From IMG/VR virus record IMGVR_UViG_3300030430_001676, positions 1 through 30,533 of that record: a stretch of DNA of 30,533 nt; one strand, written 5' to 3'. The notes below the pieces were generated by a model. The model saw only the letters and a list, made by a program, of their open reading frames with translations. It had not been told where the DNA came from and ran no database searches. This document shows positions 15,152 through 21,270 of this stretch, piece by piece (position 1 is the first letter of the stretch; every line of letters starts with the position of its first letter). The translations under genes were made by a program, and so were the position numbers. Source of the DNA: a virus.

Positions 15152-15582
15152 ACTTCTTTGTCATGGTATTTTACATGAAGGAAACCTTCATAGCTTTTCT
15201 TTAGTTCTCTGTAGTTATGTGTGAGAGTTCTATGTTCCAAAAGTAACCTTGTATATCTTTTTCTGTAGTAGAGGTCAGGATTTAGTATTTTTTCTACCTT
15301 TCCTGTTTTAGTTGAGAGTATATTGTCAAGTCTGTTAAATATCTTTAAATATTCTACTTCATAATTTACTATTACCTCATCAAATAGTTTAAGATTATGT
15401 AAGACTGTTGCATGGTCTCTACCTATGACTTGTCCTATTTTACTCAAGCTATTTTTGGTATGTATCTTTGCAAGTTTACAATACAGAGCTCTACAGTATA
15501 CATTGTCTTGTTCTCTGTTTCTTACATTTAGTTTCCTTTTGGTATGTTTTTCTACCAGCTTTTTAATTTGTTTTAATTCCAT
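15148..15582 (-). CDS. DnaA domain IV-like replication initiator
   Basis: The 144-residue product has the signature of DnaA domain IV: SLSKIGQVIGRDHATVLHNL at about residues 45-64, matching the DnaA signature helix-turn-helix (..IG...GRDH.TVLH). Upstream residues (NVYCRALYCKLAKIHTKN) match the preceding helices. The AAA+ part of DnaA is missing, so it would bind DnaA-box-like sites without ATPase activity and may recruit host or phage helicase. It is flanked by an overlapping 53-residue gene and the HNH gene. The C-terminal 60 residues are basic and helical, possibly protein-binding. Confidence 0.8.
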   Translation of the reverse strand: MELKQIKKLVEKHTKRKLNVRNREQDNVYCRALYCKLAKIHTKNSLSKIGQVIGRDHATVLHNLKLFDEVIVNYEVEYLKIFNRLDNILSTKTGKVEKILNPDLYYRKRYTRLLLEHRTLTHNYRELKKSYEGFLHVKYHDKEV

Positions 15583-15734
15583 GTTTCATCTATTGCTTTT
15601 TTAATGCCTTGACAGGCTTCATATTGTTCAAGCTCCTCATAGTATTTGAGGACCTCCTCCATTCTTTTTTTGGGGTTTCCGTTGGATATATCTACAAGAG
15701 CCATTAAATAAAACTCTTTTGCACTTTGGTTCAT
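15573..15734 (-). CDS. Small helical protein (53 aa)
   Basis: The ATG overlaps the exonuclease TGA as ATGA (15734-15731), and the TAA lies 10 nt inside the initiator gene. The product begins MNQSAKEFYLMALVDISNGN and continues with PKKRMEEVLKYYEELEQYEA, an amphipathic helical segment. It is clearly a gene by its coupling to both neighbours. The absence of Cys and the helical charge pattern suggest a small protein partner for the exonuclease or initiator. No family is recognised. Confidence 0.65.
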   Translation of the reverse strand: MNQSAKEFYLMALVDISNGNPKKRMEEVLKYYEELEQYEACQGIKKAIDETWN

Positions 15735-16525
15735 TTAGCATCTACCTCTAATATATATTGGTCTAAAATATATTCTGTTTCTTCTGTTGTTTTATTGTAA
15801 AACATTTCTTTGTAGGCTTTAAGAGCAAGATTAAACTTAGTCTCTCCTCTTGAAATAATCTCAGCAGGAACATTTACAATTCCAACATCTCTGTTATTTT
15901 TGTTTATTGTAATAAACTTAAACTTATCTTTTTTAAACAACCTACAATATATAAAAGCCTGTAGGTCATAGTTCTTTTTGTCTACCTCCCATTTAGCAAA
16001 ACTCTCAACAGGAGCAATAGTAGTTTTTAAATCATAGATACAATCTTTTGTAAGTATGTCTGCTTTACCTCTGATGGCAAACTTATCAAACATTCTAATC
16101 ATAGGAACTTCTACATCTGCACCTTTCATGATTGACTGTATTGTTTCATTGTTTGCAAGTTTTCTTATAAGCCATTCTACATAATCTTTATCTTTTTGTT
16201 TAAATACATTTTCAGGTCCATGCTCTGCAACCGCATCTTTATATATTTTGGCATTGGTTCTGTCTGCTTCTACATAAATCTTTTTATAGAATTTGTGTGG
16301 TTCTAAAAAACACTCATGGGTGAGTCTACCTATTCTTAAAGCCTCTGTTTCTTTCTTTGGCTTTTTCATATACTCCAATAGAGTATTTGGACTATCTAAT
16401 AAATTTCTAAGCAAAGAGCTGCCAAGAGCATTTGTAGCCAGGACTCCATAGTAAAAAGAATCATCAAGCATATAGCCTAATATCTCCTCTGTCCTGTAAG
16501 TGTCATTGTTTAGTAGTGTTATCAT
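15731..16525 (-). CDS. PD-(D/E)XK exonuclease (RecE/YqaJ-like)
   Basis: The 264-residue protein shows the ordered motifs of the phage exodeoxyribonuclase 8/PD-(D/E)XK exonuclease family: RIGRLTHECFLEP near 65-76 (His70), RGKADILT with Asp156, YDLKTT with Asp165 and Lys167, and YDLQAFIYCRLF near 186-197. It would resect double-stranded DNA from an end to create single-stranded DNA for annealing. With the DUF3127 single-strand-binding-like protein and NinG it forms a recombination set, though no annealase such as RecT/Erf is seen. It opens a group of tightly coupled genes ending at terS. Confidence 0.85.
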   Translation of the reverse strand: MITLLNNDTYRTEEILGYMLDDSFYYGVLATNALGSSLLRNLLDSPNTLLEYMKKPKKETEALRIGRLTHECFLEPHKFYKKIYVEADRTNAKIYKDAVAEHGPENVFKQKDKDYVEWLIRKLANNETIQSIMKGADVEVPMIRMFDKFAIRGKADILTKDCIYDLKTTIAPVESFAKWEVDKKNYDLQAFIYCRLFKKDKFKFITINKNNRDVGIVNVPAEIISRGETKFNLALKAYKEMFYNKTTEETEYILDQYILEVDAK

Positions 16526-16566
16526 TGTTTATTAGTATATATTTAAACTTTATATTTAAGCTATTG

Positions 16567-16899
16567 TTAGAGACCCAATTCATTTTGTGATTTTAATTTT
16601 TGTATTTCTTGAAGAAGCTCATCTATTCTTTTTTCTGCCTTTTGTGCTCTTTCTATAGCTCTTATTTTTTGACTTCTATAATCATCTACTGTATCAGCAA
16701 AACTCTGCCTCTCAAGTCCAAACTTGTTTGTTATAAATGTAACTTGAATTATTGCATCCCTGACTTTGTTAAGTTTTTCATTGTCTGGTTTTTGCTCACT
16801 CCATTCAATGACTTGCTCTTGCAGATATAATAAATTAGATTGAAGTCTTAAATCTTCAATAGCATCAAACTTTTTTCTCATGTTAATTTCTTTTTCCAT
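16567..16899 (-). CDS. Coiled-coil protein, function unknown
   Basis: The 110-residue product begins MEKEINMRKKFDAIEDLRLQ. A C-terminal coiled coil (about 70-105: KIRAIERAQKAEKRIDELLQ then EIQKLKSQNELGL) is clear. The middle (QVIEWSEQKPDNEKLNKVRD AIIQ) is helical. The ATG overlaps the preceding TAA by one base, and Met7 is an alternative start. It could be a small structural adaptor or an oligomerisation module for the nuclease. No family is recognised. Confidence 0.65.
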   Translation of the reverse strand: MEKEINMRKKFDAIEDLRLQSNLLYLQEQVIEWSEQKPDNEKLNKVRDAIIQVTFITNKFGLERQSFADTVDDYRSQKIRAIERAQKAEKRIDELLQEIQKLKSQNELGL

Positions 16900-17291
16900 T
16901 AGAACTTACATTTACTACACTTCCATTTGACTCCTAATCTATTTATAAAATATTTAAAATCATATTTTTTTTTTGGATAGTGCCAATTTTTTTTGTGATA
17001 CCATGCTGAAACTCTACACTCCTCAAGAGGAATATTTATACTATCATCTTTAAAATTATGTTCTACTTTTATAGCTATTGAATGACCATCCCAACTATCT
17101 ACTATTCTCTCAAGTATTAGCTTTTGTCCTGTGGGTATTCTGTTAAATTGTCTTTTAACTTCTCCCAATATTAAAACTCTATTGTCAAACTCTAATACAA
17201 AATCAATATCACTTGGGTGCACCTTTCCATTTTGCACTCCTGTGAAGTCAATGACTTGCTTTACTTGGTCTCTATTTCTTATAAGACTCAC
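16899..17291 (-). CDS. PD-(D/E)XK-type nuclease-like protein
   Basis: The 130-residue protein contains VIDFTGVQNGKVHPSDIDFV near residues 13-32 and ILGEVKRQ near 41-48, the Asp...Glu-x-Lys arrangement of a PD-(D/E)XK nuclease (Asp28/Asp30, Glu44, Lys46). It is small for a full nuclease. A C-terminal CSKC pair (residues 126-129) and a basic end could form a zinc or DNA contact. Likely roles are a Holliday-junction or packaging-related nuclease. The 4-nt overlap with the preceding gene puts it in the replication operon. Confidence 0.65.
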   Translation of the reverse strand: MSLIRNRDQVKQVIDFTGVQNGKVHPSDIDFVLEFDNRVLILGEVKRQFNRIPTGQKLILERIVDSWDGHSIAIKVEHNFKDDSINIPLEECRVSAWYHKKNWHYPKKKYDFKYFINRLGVKWKCSKCKF

Positions 17292-17725
17292 AGGTATTGT
17301 TTATATACTTTTTCAAGTTTTTTATGTACGTTATTTAGAAAACATGGTCCACAGGTTGTAAGCTGTGCCTTTTCTCTAAATACTCTGTTGTTGATTGCTA
17401 CCATTCTTCTTTGTACATCAGGAGTAATTGTATTGCCTTTGTTGTTAAAATAGTCATAAAGATAATTAAACTCATCCTCCTCAAGACATTCTGGTTTTTG
17501 ATATGGAAATATCTTATTTAAAGATTTTTTTCTACTATCGCATCCGCAATCTTTTCCCTCTGGTGTAAACTTCTTTACTACCTTTTTAATACCTGTAGCT
17601 TTTGTAATCTTTTCTACAGTATCTCCAAGACCTTTGCTTTGTTTCTCATGATTAGCTTTCCAGGTCTTGTAGGCTTTAGTTCTTTTATCAGTTGGAATTT
17701 CTTGTTTTGTATTCTTTGTACTCAT
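17288..17725 (-). CDS. Cys-rich conserved phage protein, unknown function
   Basis: The 145-residue product has a central segment GLGDTVEKITKATGIKKVVK (about 32-51) followed by DCGCDSRKK, LNKIFPYQKPECLEEDEF and, near the C-terminus, TTCGPCFLNNVHKKLEKVYK. The CGC, C and CGPC cysteines could bind zinc or an iron-sulphur cluster. From memory, the GLGD..EK.T.ATGIK.VV followed by CGC..RK..LN..FPY combination occurs in other flavophage genomes near replication or head genes. It overlaps the sigma-like gene by 38 nt, unusually deep, showing both frames are constrained. Function unknown. Confidence 0.75.
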   Translation of the reverse strand: MSTKNTKQEIPTDKRTKAYKTWKANHEKQSKGLGDTVEKITKATGIKKVVKKFTPEGKDCGCDSRKKSLNKIFPYQKPECLEEDEFNYLYDYFNNKGNTITPDVQRRMVAINNRVFREKAQLTTCGPCFLNNVHKKLEKVYKQYL

Positions 17726-18227
17726 CTTTAAATATTTCTTTAAGTTCTGTTTTACATTTTTTTAAGGTGTGGAAAATACTAACCCAACTAATTTTAGTTT
17801 TGTCTGCAATTTTTCTTATACTTAAATCTGTGTCTCTATATATTTCAAATAGTTTCCTGTCATACCATCTCCAGCTTTGTATATGGTCATCTATCTTTTT
17901 TGTAAAATTATAATAATTTATTTCTTCATCCATTTTATCAATGTTTGGTATTTGGAGATACACTTCTTTATCATCAATACTAATTTTTTGTACTTTGTTT
18001 TTAGCATTGACATACTGTAGGAACATACTCCTAAGAACAATCCATATATACGCTTTATTAACTTTACCATTATTTAAAACTTTTTTCTTATTTGAATATT
18101 TATACAAAGCCAAATAGCTCTGCTGTACTATGTCCTCATGATAGCTTCTTTCTCCAAATGATTTTACTATAGCTACCCATTCATCATGATACTTTGCTAC
18201 CTCAGCTAACCATTTTTTTCCTCCCAT
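17688..18227 (-). CDS. Sigma-70-like factor
   Basis: The 179-residue protein has a region-2-like section (SYHEDIVQQSYLALYKYSNK near 28-47; KAYIWIVLRSMFLQYVNAKN near 58-77, the core-binding and -10-melting helices). It also has a C-terminal helix-turn-helix (DLSIRKIADKTKISWVSIFH near 134-153) matching sigma region 4.2. This is the ECF-like layout: regions 2 and 4 with a short linker. It would redirect host RNA polymerase to phage promoters, presumably late ones. The shared TTATTATATA motif at structural-gene starts is the best candidate target. There is no anti-sigma gene nearby. Confidence 0.8.
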   Translation of the reverse strand: MGGKKWLAEVAKYHDEWVAIVKSFGERSYHEDIVQQSYLALYKYSNKKKVLNNGKVNKAYIWIVLRSMFLQYVNAKNKVQKISIDDKEVYLQIPNIDKMDEEINYYNFTKKIDDHIQSWRWYDRKLFEIYRDTDLSIRKIADKTKISWVSIFHTLKKCKTELKEIFKDEYKEYKTRNSN

Positions 18228-18421
18228 TGTACTGTCATGCTAATTACAAAAAAACAACATTGTAATGTGTATTCTCTTTCATTGTCATAATCAGTATAAG
18301 ATAATAATGCACCTGCCATAAGACCAAGTACAGGAGATATACCAATAGTTGCATTTTTATATAGTGCTACCATATAAAATAAAATGCAAACTAAAAGTAA
18401 TGATACTCCAATTATTATCAT
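18206..18421 (-). CDS. Small membrane protein (71 aa)
   Basis: The product begins MIIIGVSLLLVCILFYMVAL, then NATIGISPVLGLMAGALLSY and a polar middle followed by YTLQCCFFVISMTVQWEE. The first segment is a strong transmembrane helix (about 1-20), the second a likely one (about 25-41), and the third weaker. The start overlaps the helicase stop (ATGA), and the end overlaps the sigma start by 22 nt. Possible roles: superinfection exclusion, membrane tethering of the replication complex, or membrane-damage function during takeover. No family is recognised. Confidence 0.7.
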   Translation of the reverse strand: MIIIGVSLLLVCILFYMVALYKNATIGISPVLGLMAGALLSYTDYDNEREYTLQCCFFVISMTVQWEEKNG

Positions 18422-19326
18422 ATTTCAATTTGTTTGGGTTGTTTATCTTTAAGTATATCTAAGCCTTCAAATAAAAAGCCTACATTGTCAATAGCCATTC
18501 TAAACTTTAATGGTTTGTCATAGCTTGTTGGTCTACCATTTAGCTCAATTTCTTTTATTTTTAACACATGAAGCTGAGTAAACATCCATTCCTGAGGGTG
18601 TGCTATATATCTGTGTATAGAAAGAATATCATCAGACCTTGATACCCACTTAGAGCCACCTTCAATGTTTGCTCCATTTAGGGGAGTTGCTAAACCTTCA
18701 TAGTCATGACCTTTTGGATGTACCTGTCTTATAGATTGTGTGTTTGCATGGACATTTAAATATACAGATACCTTTTGTTTTTTTGCAAACATCCTAAACT
18801 CAGAAGCTACCTCATAGTCATACTCATGAGTACCTACTGCCTTTACAAGTGTGTGCTCTTTTTTTAAAGAGTTGTAAGGGTCAATTAATATACAATTATA
18901 ATCCCAAGCCTCTTTAACTGCTTTGGCTTCATTAAGTAAGTCTTTGTAATTGTAAAGTCTTGAATTATCTATTAGTTTAAAGTGTGCCTCTGCCCAAGAG
19001 ATTGCATTACCTATTTTCATCTCTGAGGCTTTGTCTACTGTCTGACCCATTTTAAATTCTATTATCTTTCTCATAATACTTTCAGGAGTATTCTCAGAAG
19101 AAAATAATAGAAATCTAAGATTGTGTTTTATTGCCCAAACTACAAACAGGTATATAATAAAAGTAGTCTTGCCTGTATTGGCATGACCTATAGTTAGGAC
19201 AAAGTTATTCTGTAAGTATCTGTAATGATTGTCTATTCCCTCTATGCCTATTGGTAGACCTTTTTTAATTCTACCATACTTGTAGTCTAATATCTTATCA
19301 AGTATTTCTTTTCCTTGTACAATCAT
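18418..19326 (-). CDS. RecA-fold replicative helicase (DnaB/Twinkle-like)
   Basis: The 302-residue protein has Walker A GHANTGKT at residues 47-54, a Walker B CILIDPYN near 145-152 and a conserved-type motif with SVYLNVHANTQSIRQVHPKG near 187-206, plus a glycine-containing NGANIEGGSKWVSRSDDILS. These are the order and spacing of the DnaB/Twinkle RecA-like C-terminal domain. No primase domain is attached, so priming must come from the host. The N-terminal 30 residues (MIVQGKEILDKILDYKYGRI) act as a short linker. The start codon directly abuts the U-tract of an intrinsic terminator at 19327-19350, so expression depends on read-through, antitermination or a start further downstream. Confidence 0.85.
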   Translation of the reverse strand: MIVQGKEILDKILDYKYGRIKKGLPIGIEGIDNHYRYLQNNFVLTIGHANTGKTTFIIYLFVVWAIKHNLRFLLFSSENTPESIMRKIIEFKMGQTVDKASEMKIGNAISWAEAHFKLIDNSRLYNYKDLLNEAKAVKEAWDYNCILIDPYNSLKKEHTLVKAVGTHEYDYEVASEFRMFAKKQKVSVYLNVHANTQSIRQVHPKGHDYEGLATPLNGANIEGGSKWVSRSDDILSIHRYIAHPQEWMFTQLHVLKIKEIELNGRPTSYDKPLKFRMAIDNVGFLFEGLDILKDKQPKQIEI

Positions 19327-19350
19327 AAAAAAAAGGGGGAATAATCCCCC
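19327..19350 (-). terminator. Terminator immediately upstream of the helicase start codon
   Basis: The minus strand has GGGGGA, a TTAT loop, TCCCCC and then eight T, which end exactly at the ATG (19326). The 6-bp G+C-rich stem and U-tract have the standard intrinsic-terminator form. It lies six nt after the DUF3127 stop (19357). Confidence 0.85.
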
Positions 19351-19356
19351 TGTTAG

Positions 19357-19686
19357 TTAAAATGGTAAGTCTCCTGTTTCTACAGGTTGTCTACTTGGAT
19401 TTTGTTGTAAGTTAGAAACCTCTCCAAGCATTTCTGATATTTTCCAACCTTGAAGGTTTGTGTAATACTTTCCTTTGTATTCATTGCCTCTTACATTAAA
19501 AGAAACACTTACATTATCTCCATCATTAAACTTTGACAATTCTTTTACCTTGTCATTGATAAAGTCTAATTGTACTGTCTGAGGATATTTGTCATTTGTA
19601 GTTAATAACATACTCCTTTTTGTCAAGTTTTTAATTTGTTCTTCTTGACCAATCTTTTGAATTTTACCTTCTAATTTTAATTCCAT
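19357..19686 (-). CDS. DUF3127-like single-strand DNA-binding protein
   Basis: The 109-residue protein has an OB-fold layout: MELKLEGKIQKIGQEEQIKN, then LTTNDKYPQTVQLDFINDKV, NDGDNVSVSFNVRGNEYKGK, and YYTNLQGWKISEM. The acidic C-terminal tail ends GDLPF, the same style of tail (DLPF) that SSB proteins use to recruit partners. DUF3127 proteins are common in Bacteroidetes and their phages and are thought to bind single-stranded DNA. It lies between two tiny upstream genes and the helicase, so it likely coats unwound strands. It ends just before the terminator at 19327-19350. Confidence 0.85.
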   Translation of the reverse strand: MELKLEGKIQKIGQEEQIKNLTKRSMLLTTNDKYPQTVQLDFINDKVKELSKFNDGDNVSVSFNVRGNEYKGKYYTNLQGWKISEMLGEVSNLQQNPSRQPVETGDLPF

Positions 19687-19688
19687 AA

Positions 19689-19829
19689 TTACTGTGTTAC
19701 ATGATGTTCTAATTTTGTAGCTACTTTTGTTAAGTCTTTAATTTCTACCTTGTTAGCTACTACAAGGTCTACTGCCATTTTCAGCGTAGATTGTCTAATA
19801 ATGTCCTGTTGTGTTAATGTTCTGACCAT
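19689..19829 (-). CDS. Small protein (46 aa), early operon
   Basis: The frame has ATG at 19829 and TAA at 19691-19689, two nt before the DUF3127 start. The product begins MVRTLTQQDIIRQSTLKMAV and ends NKVEIKDLTKVATKLEHHVTQ minus one residue here, all helical with alternating charges and no Cys. The start lies 35 nt inside the coiled-coil 41-residue gene in another frame. The arrangement suggests a compact early operon of three genes ending in DUF3127. Function unknown. Confidence 0.6.
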   Translation of the reverse strand: MVRTLTQQDIIRQSTLKMAVDLVVANKVEIKDLTKVATKLEHHVTQ

Positions 19830-19920
19830 AATGAAGTTGTTGTTTTAATAATCTGTTTTCTGTTTTAAGCTCTAAGTTCTCCCCTTCAAGCTCAATTAAT
19901 CTTTGGTATAAATTTTCCAT
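19795..19920 (-). CDS. Small coiled-coil protein (41 aa), first gene of the early operon
   Basis: The frame begins with ATG at 19920, four bases past the TATATTTG element, and ends with TAG at 19797-19795. The product MENLYQRLIELEGENLELKT then ENRLLKQQLHYGQNINTTGH is a leucine-zipper-like coiled coil (Leu at regular spacing from about 4 to 29). It is the first gene after the terminator at 19948-19977. Its likely role is a small regulatory or oligomerising protein. The transcript would be leaderless or nearly so. Confidence 0.6.
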   Translation of the reverse strand: MENLYQRLIELEGENLELKTENRLLKQQLHYGQNINTTGHY

Positions 19921-19923
19921 AAC

Positions 19924-19931
19924 TCAAATAT
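19924..19931 (-). promoter_or_regulatory. Bacteroidetes-type -7 promoter element (TATATTTG) of the early operon
   Basis: The minus strand reads TATATTTG (19931-19924), matching the TAnnTTTG consensus of Bacteroidetes promoters, followed by AGTT and ATG at 19920. The expected start point some 6 nt downstream falls at or next to the ATG, predicting a leaderless mRNA. No clear TTTG -33 element is seen, because the upstream sequence is the U-tract of the preceding terminator. Confidence 0.5.
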
Positions 19932-19947
19932 AGGAAAAAATGTTAAT

Positions 19948-19977
19948 AAAAAAAAGGAGGGTTTTTACACCCTCCCT
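19948..19977 (-). terminator. Strong intrinsic terminator after the NinG-like gene
   Basis: The minus strand has GGAGGGT (19975-19969), a 6-nt loop, ACCCTCC (19962-19956) and then eight T. The 7-bp perfect stem lies 25 nt after the NinG-like stop codon. It closes the lysis/NinG block and isolates the early operon. Confidence 0.9.
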
Positions 19978-20002
19978 AACCAAACAATTAAAACAAACTA
20001 AA

Positions 20003-20374
20003 TCAAACAATGATTTTTTTATAATATTCTATAAGTTCTTGTAGCTCAAAGATACTGTGTTTTTTTGTTTCTTGACTTTTAATGTAAAGTTTTTCTGATA
20101 ACTCTACACCTAAAGCTCTTGAGTATTCATATATACTTCCTTGATTGTATCTGTTACAGTACCTACATTGGCTGTAAACATTCTGTTCATCATAGCGAGT
20201 TGCCATATATTTTCTTGACCTAAAATGTCCTGCATCCATTTCTTTCCAATGTAGTTTTTTATTACATGAAATACATTTTGCAAATCCATTTTTATCAGCA
20301 TCTCTCTTTCTTATGTATTCGCTAAAAATTCTATCCAGCTTTTTTATTAGTTTACTTCTTGTTACTTTACGCAT
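20003..20374 (-). CDS. ninG: NinG/Rap-like recombination nuclease
   Basis: The 123-residue product shows the NinG pattern: FSEYIRKRDADKNGFAKCIS, then LHWKEMDAGHFRSRKYMATR, and NVYSQCRYCNRYNQGSIYEY. Cys34, Cys37, Cys70 and Cys73 form a zinc-binding set. DAGHF (His50) is the HNH-like catalytic part. Lambda NinG (Rap) resolves recombination intermediates, acting with the phage recombination genes. It follows the lysis-gene side of the map and overlaps its upstream neighbour by 8 nt. A strong terminator follows it. Its presence implies the phage uses recombination-dependent replication. Confidence 0.85.
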   Translation of the reverse strand: MRKVTRSKLIKKLDRIFSEYIRKRDADKNGFAKCISCNKKLHWKEMDAGHFRSRKYMATRYDEQNVYSQCRYCNRYNQGSIYEYSRALGVELSEKLYIKSQETKKHSIFELQELIEYYKKIIV

Positions 20375-20693
20375 CCATCTGAAAAAGTAGAGACTTACCT
20401 AAAGGCTCATCAATACTTTTTATTTGTTTATAAATATACTTACTATCAGATTTTACTTTATTCTTTTCTCCCTTGCTTGAATCAATTCCCAGATTAGTGT
20501 ACATTGTAGCATCAAGCATCAACAAAATATCTGTTTTTTCTTTAATTGTTTTGCCAAAATCTTTAATGATTTTGTCAGATAAATCTCTGATAGTAGTATC
20601 TTCCATTTTATAATTAATTATTAAGTTAGACATATATCCCACTAACCCACCAAAGTTAGAAGGAATTTTTTTAAGATGTAAAATATTGTTCAT
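20367..20693 (-). CDS. Unknown protein upstream of ninG
   Basis: The 108-residue product has no recognised domain. It begins MNNILHLKKIPSNFGGLVGY, and the central segment is a charged helix (TIRDLSDKIIKDFGKTIKEK), followed by ILLMLDATMYTNLGIDSSKG and a C-terminal IKSIDEPLGKSLLFQMDA. A second Met (residue 21, start near 20633) could shorten it. It overlaps ninG by 8 nt, so the two are likely co-translated. Role unknown; candidates are an early host-takeover protein or a partner of NinG. Confidence 0.6.
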   Translation of the reverse strand: MNNILHLKKIPSNFGGLVGYMSNLIINYKMEDTTIRDLSDKIIKDFGKTIKEKTDILLMLDATMYTNLGIDSSKGEKNKVKSDSKYIYKQIKSIDEPLGKSLLFQMDA

Positions 20694-20705
20694 AATTTCT
20701 AAAAA

Positions 20706-20837
20706 TTATTTGCCTTGCCCTCTATAGAGCTTCTTGTAGGTCTTTGAATTTTTAAGTAAGGATGCTTTTTTAGAATGTCTACCCTTTCTTTTTATCTTTT
20801 TTTTTACTCTATATACAAAGGTAGCTTGTTTTGCCAT
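20706..20837 (-). CDS. Small very basic protein (43 aa)
   Basis: The ATG is at 20837 and the TAA at 20708-20706. The product begins MAKQATFVYRVKKKIKRKGR, then HSKKASLLKNSKTYKKLYRG. Nearly half the residues are Lys or Arg. The ending (SK.YKK.YRGQG) resembles, from memory, a tiny basic protein found in many Bacteroidetes phages. Such proteins are thought to bind nucleic acid or act at the ribosome, but no function has been shown. It lies right after the candidate promoter at 20858-20892 and heads the 20706-20003 group. Confidence 0.75.
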   Translation of the reverse strand: MAKQATFVYRVKKKIKRKGRHSKKASLLKNSKTYKKLYRGQGK

Positions 20838-20857
20838 TATCTAAAAGTAAAATAAAT

Positions 20858-20892
20858 CAAACTTAAAACCACCAATATACAATGTGGACAAA
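20858..20892 (-). promoter_or_regulatory. Candidate Bacteroidetes promoter (TTTG, 23 nt, TAAGTTTG)
   Basis: In the 55-nt gap after the holin the minus strand has TTTG (20892-20889), 23 nt and TAAGTTTG (20865-20858), which match the TTTG / TAnnTTTG elements of Bacteroidetes promoters at the long end of the usual spacing. The predicted start is about 14 nt upstream of the small basic gene. Confidence 0.4.
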
Positions 20893-21270
20893 TCATTTTG
20901 CTTTGTCTTTTATTTTTTCATAGGTCCTTAAACCACCTAAGCCTAACATACCCATTAGAACTGTAAATAAAGGTTCTGTTTCTAATACAGGAAATTCAGT
21001 ATTTGGATATATAGTTTTAATAATTGGAAAGGCAACAAAGTGATAAGCAAATGCAAGAGAGCATACCCACCCAACAGAAGGACGCCAACCACTAACAAAT
21101 AAGTTTCTATGTTGTGCTTCAATTTCATTGATTTTAGCTTGGATTTCAAGTATTGCATTTGGGTCAAGTTCTTTACCTTTTATTGCTTCTCTAAGTTCTA
21201 TTGCAAGACCTCCTAAAGCTGACTTGCCTTTGTTTCTTCCTGTAAGTAAACTAAGTATTGTTTTAATCAT
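20893..21270 (-). CDS. Holin of the 3-TM (GTA-holin-like) family
   Basis: The 125-residue product has a basic N-terminus, a charged helix (LAIELREAIKGKELDPNAIL; EIQAKINEIEAQHRN), and then the signature GWRPSVGWVCSLAFAYHFVA (about 61-80). A hydrophobic second half ends MLGLGGLRTYEKIKDKAK. The GWRP..GW...and...MLGLGGLRTYEK motifs are characteristic of the three-transmembrane holin family PF11351-like proteins. It would form pores that let the endolysin reach the cell wall. It is the last gene of the lysis cassette and its start overlaps the spanin-like frame. Confidence 0.85.
   Translation of the reverse strand: MIKTILSLLTGRNKGKSALGGLAIELREAIKGKELDPNAILEIQAKINEIEAQHRNLFVSGWRPSVGWVCSLAFAYHFVAFPIIKTIYPNTEFPVLETEPLFTVLMGMLGLGGLRTYEKIKDKAK

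Noticed and set aside
16526-16566. Near-repeat (TTAAATATA twice) before the exonuclease gene
   Set aside because: Simple A/T-rich repetition expected in this composition, with no promoter element or symmetry.
20110-20301. Alternate frame of 63 codons inside the NinG-like gene
   Set aside because: It lies wholly inside a well supported gene with zinc motifs and has no coupling to a neighbour.
20883-20891. DnaA-box-like tgtggacaa
   Set aside because: It is one mismatch from the consensus and alone. I saw no second copy or cluster around it, so it is not evidence for an origin.
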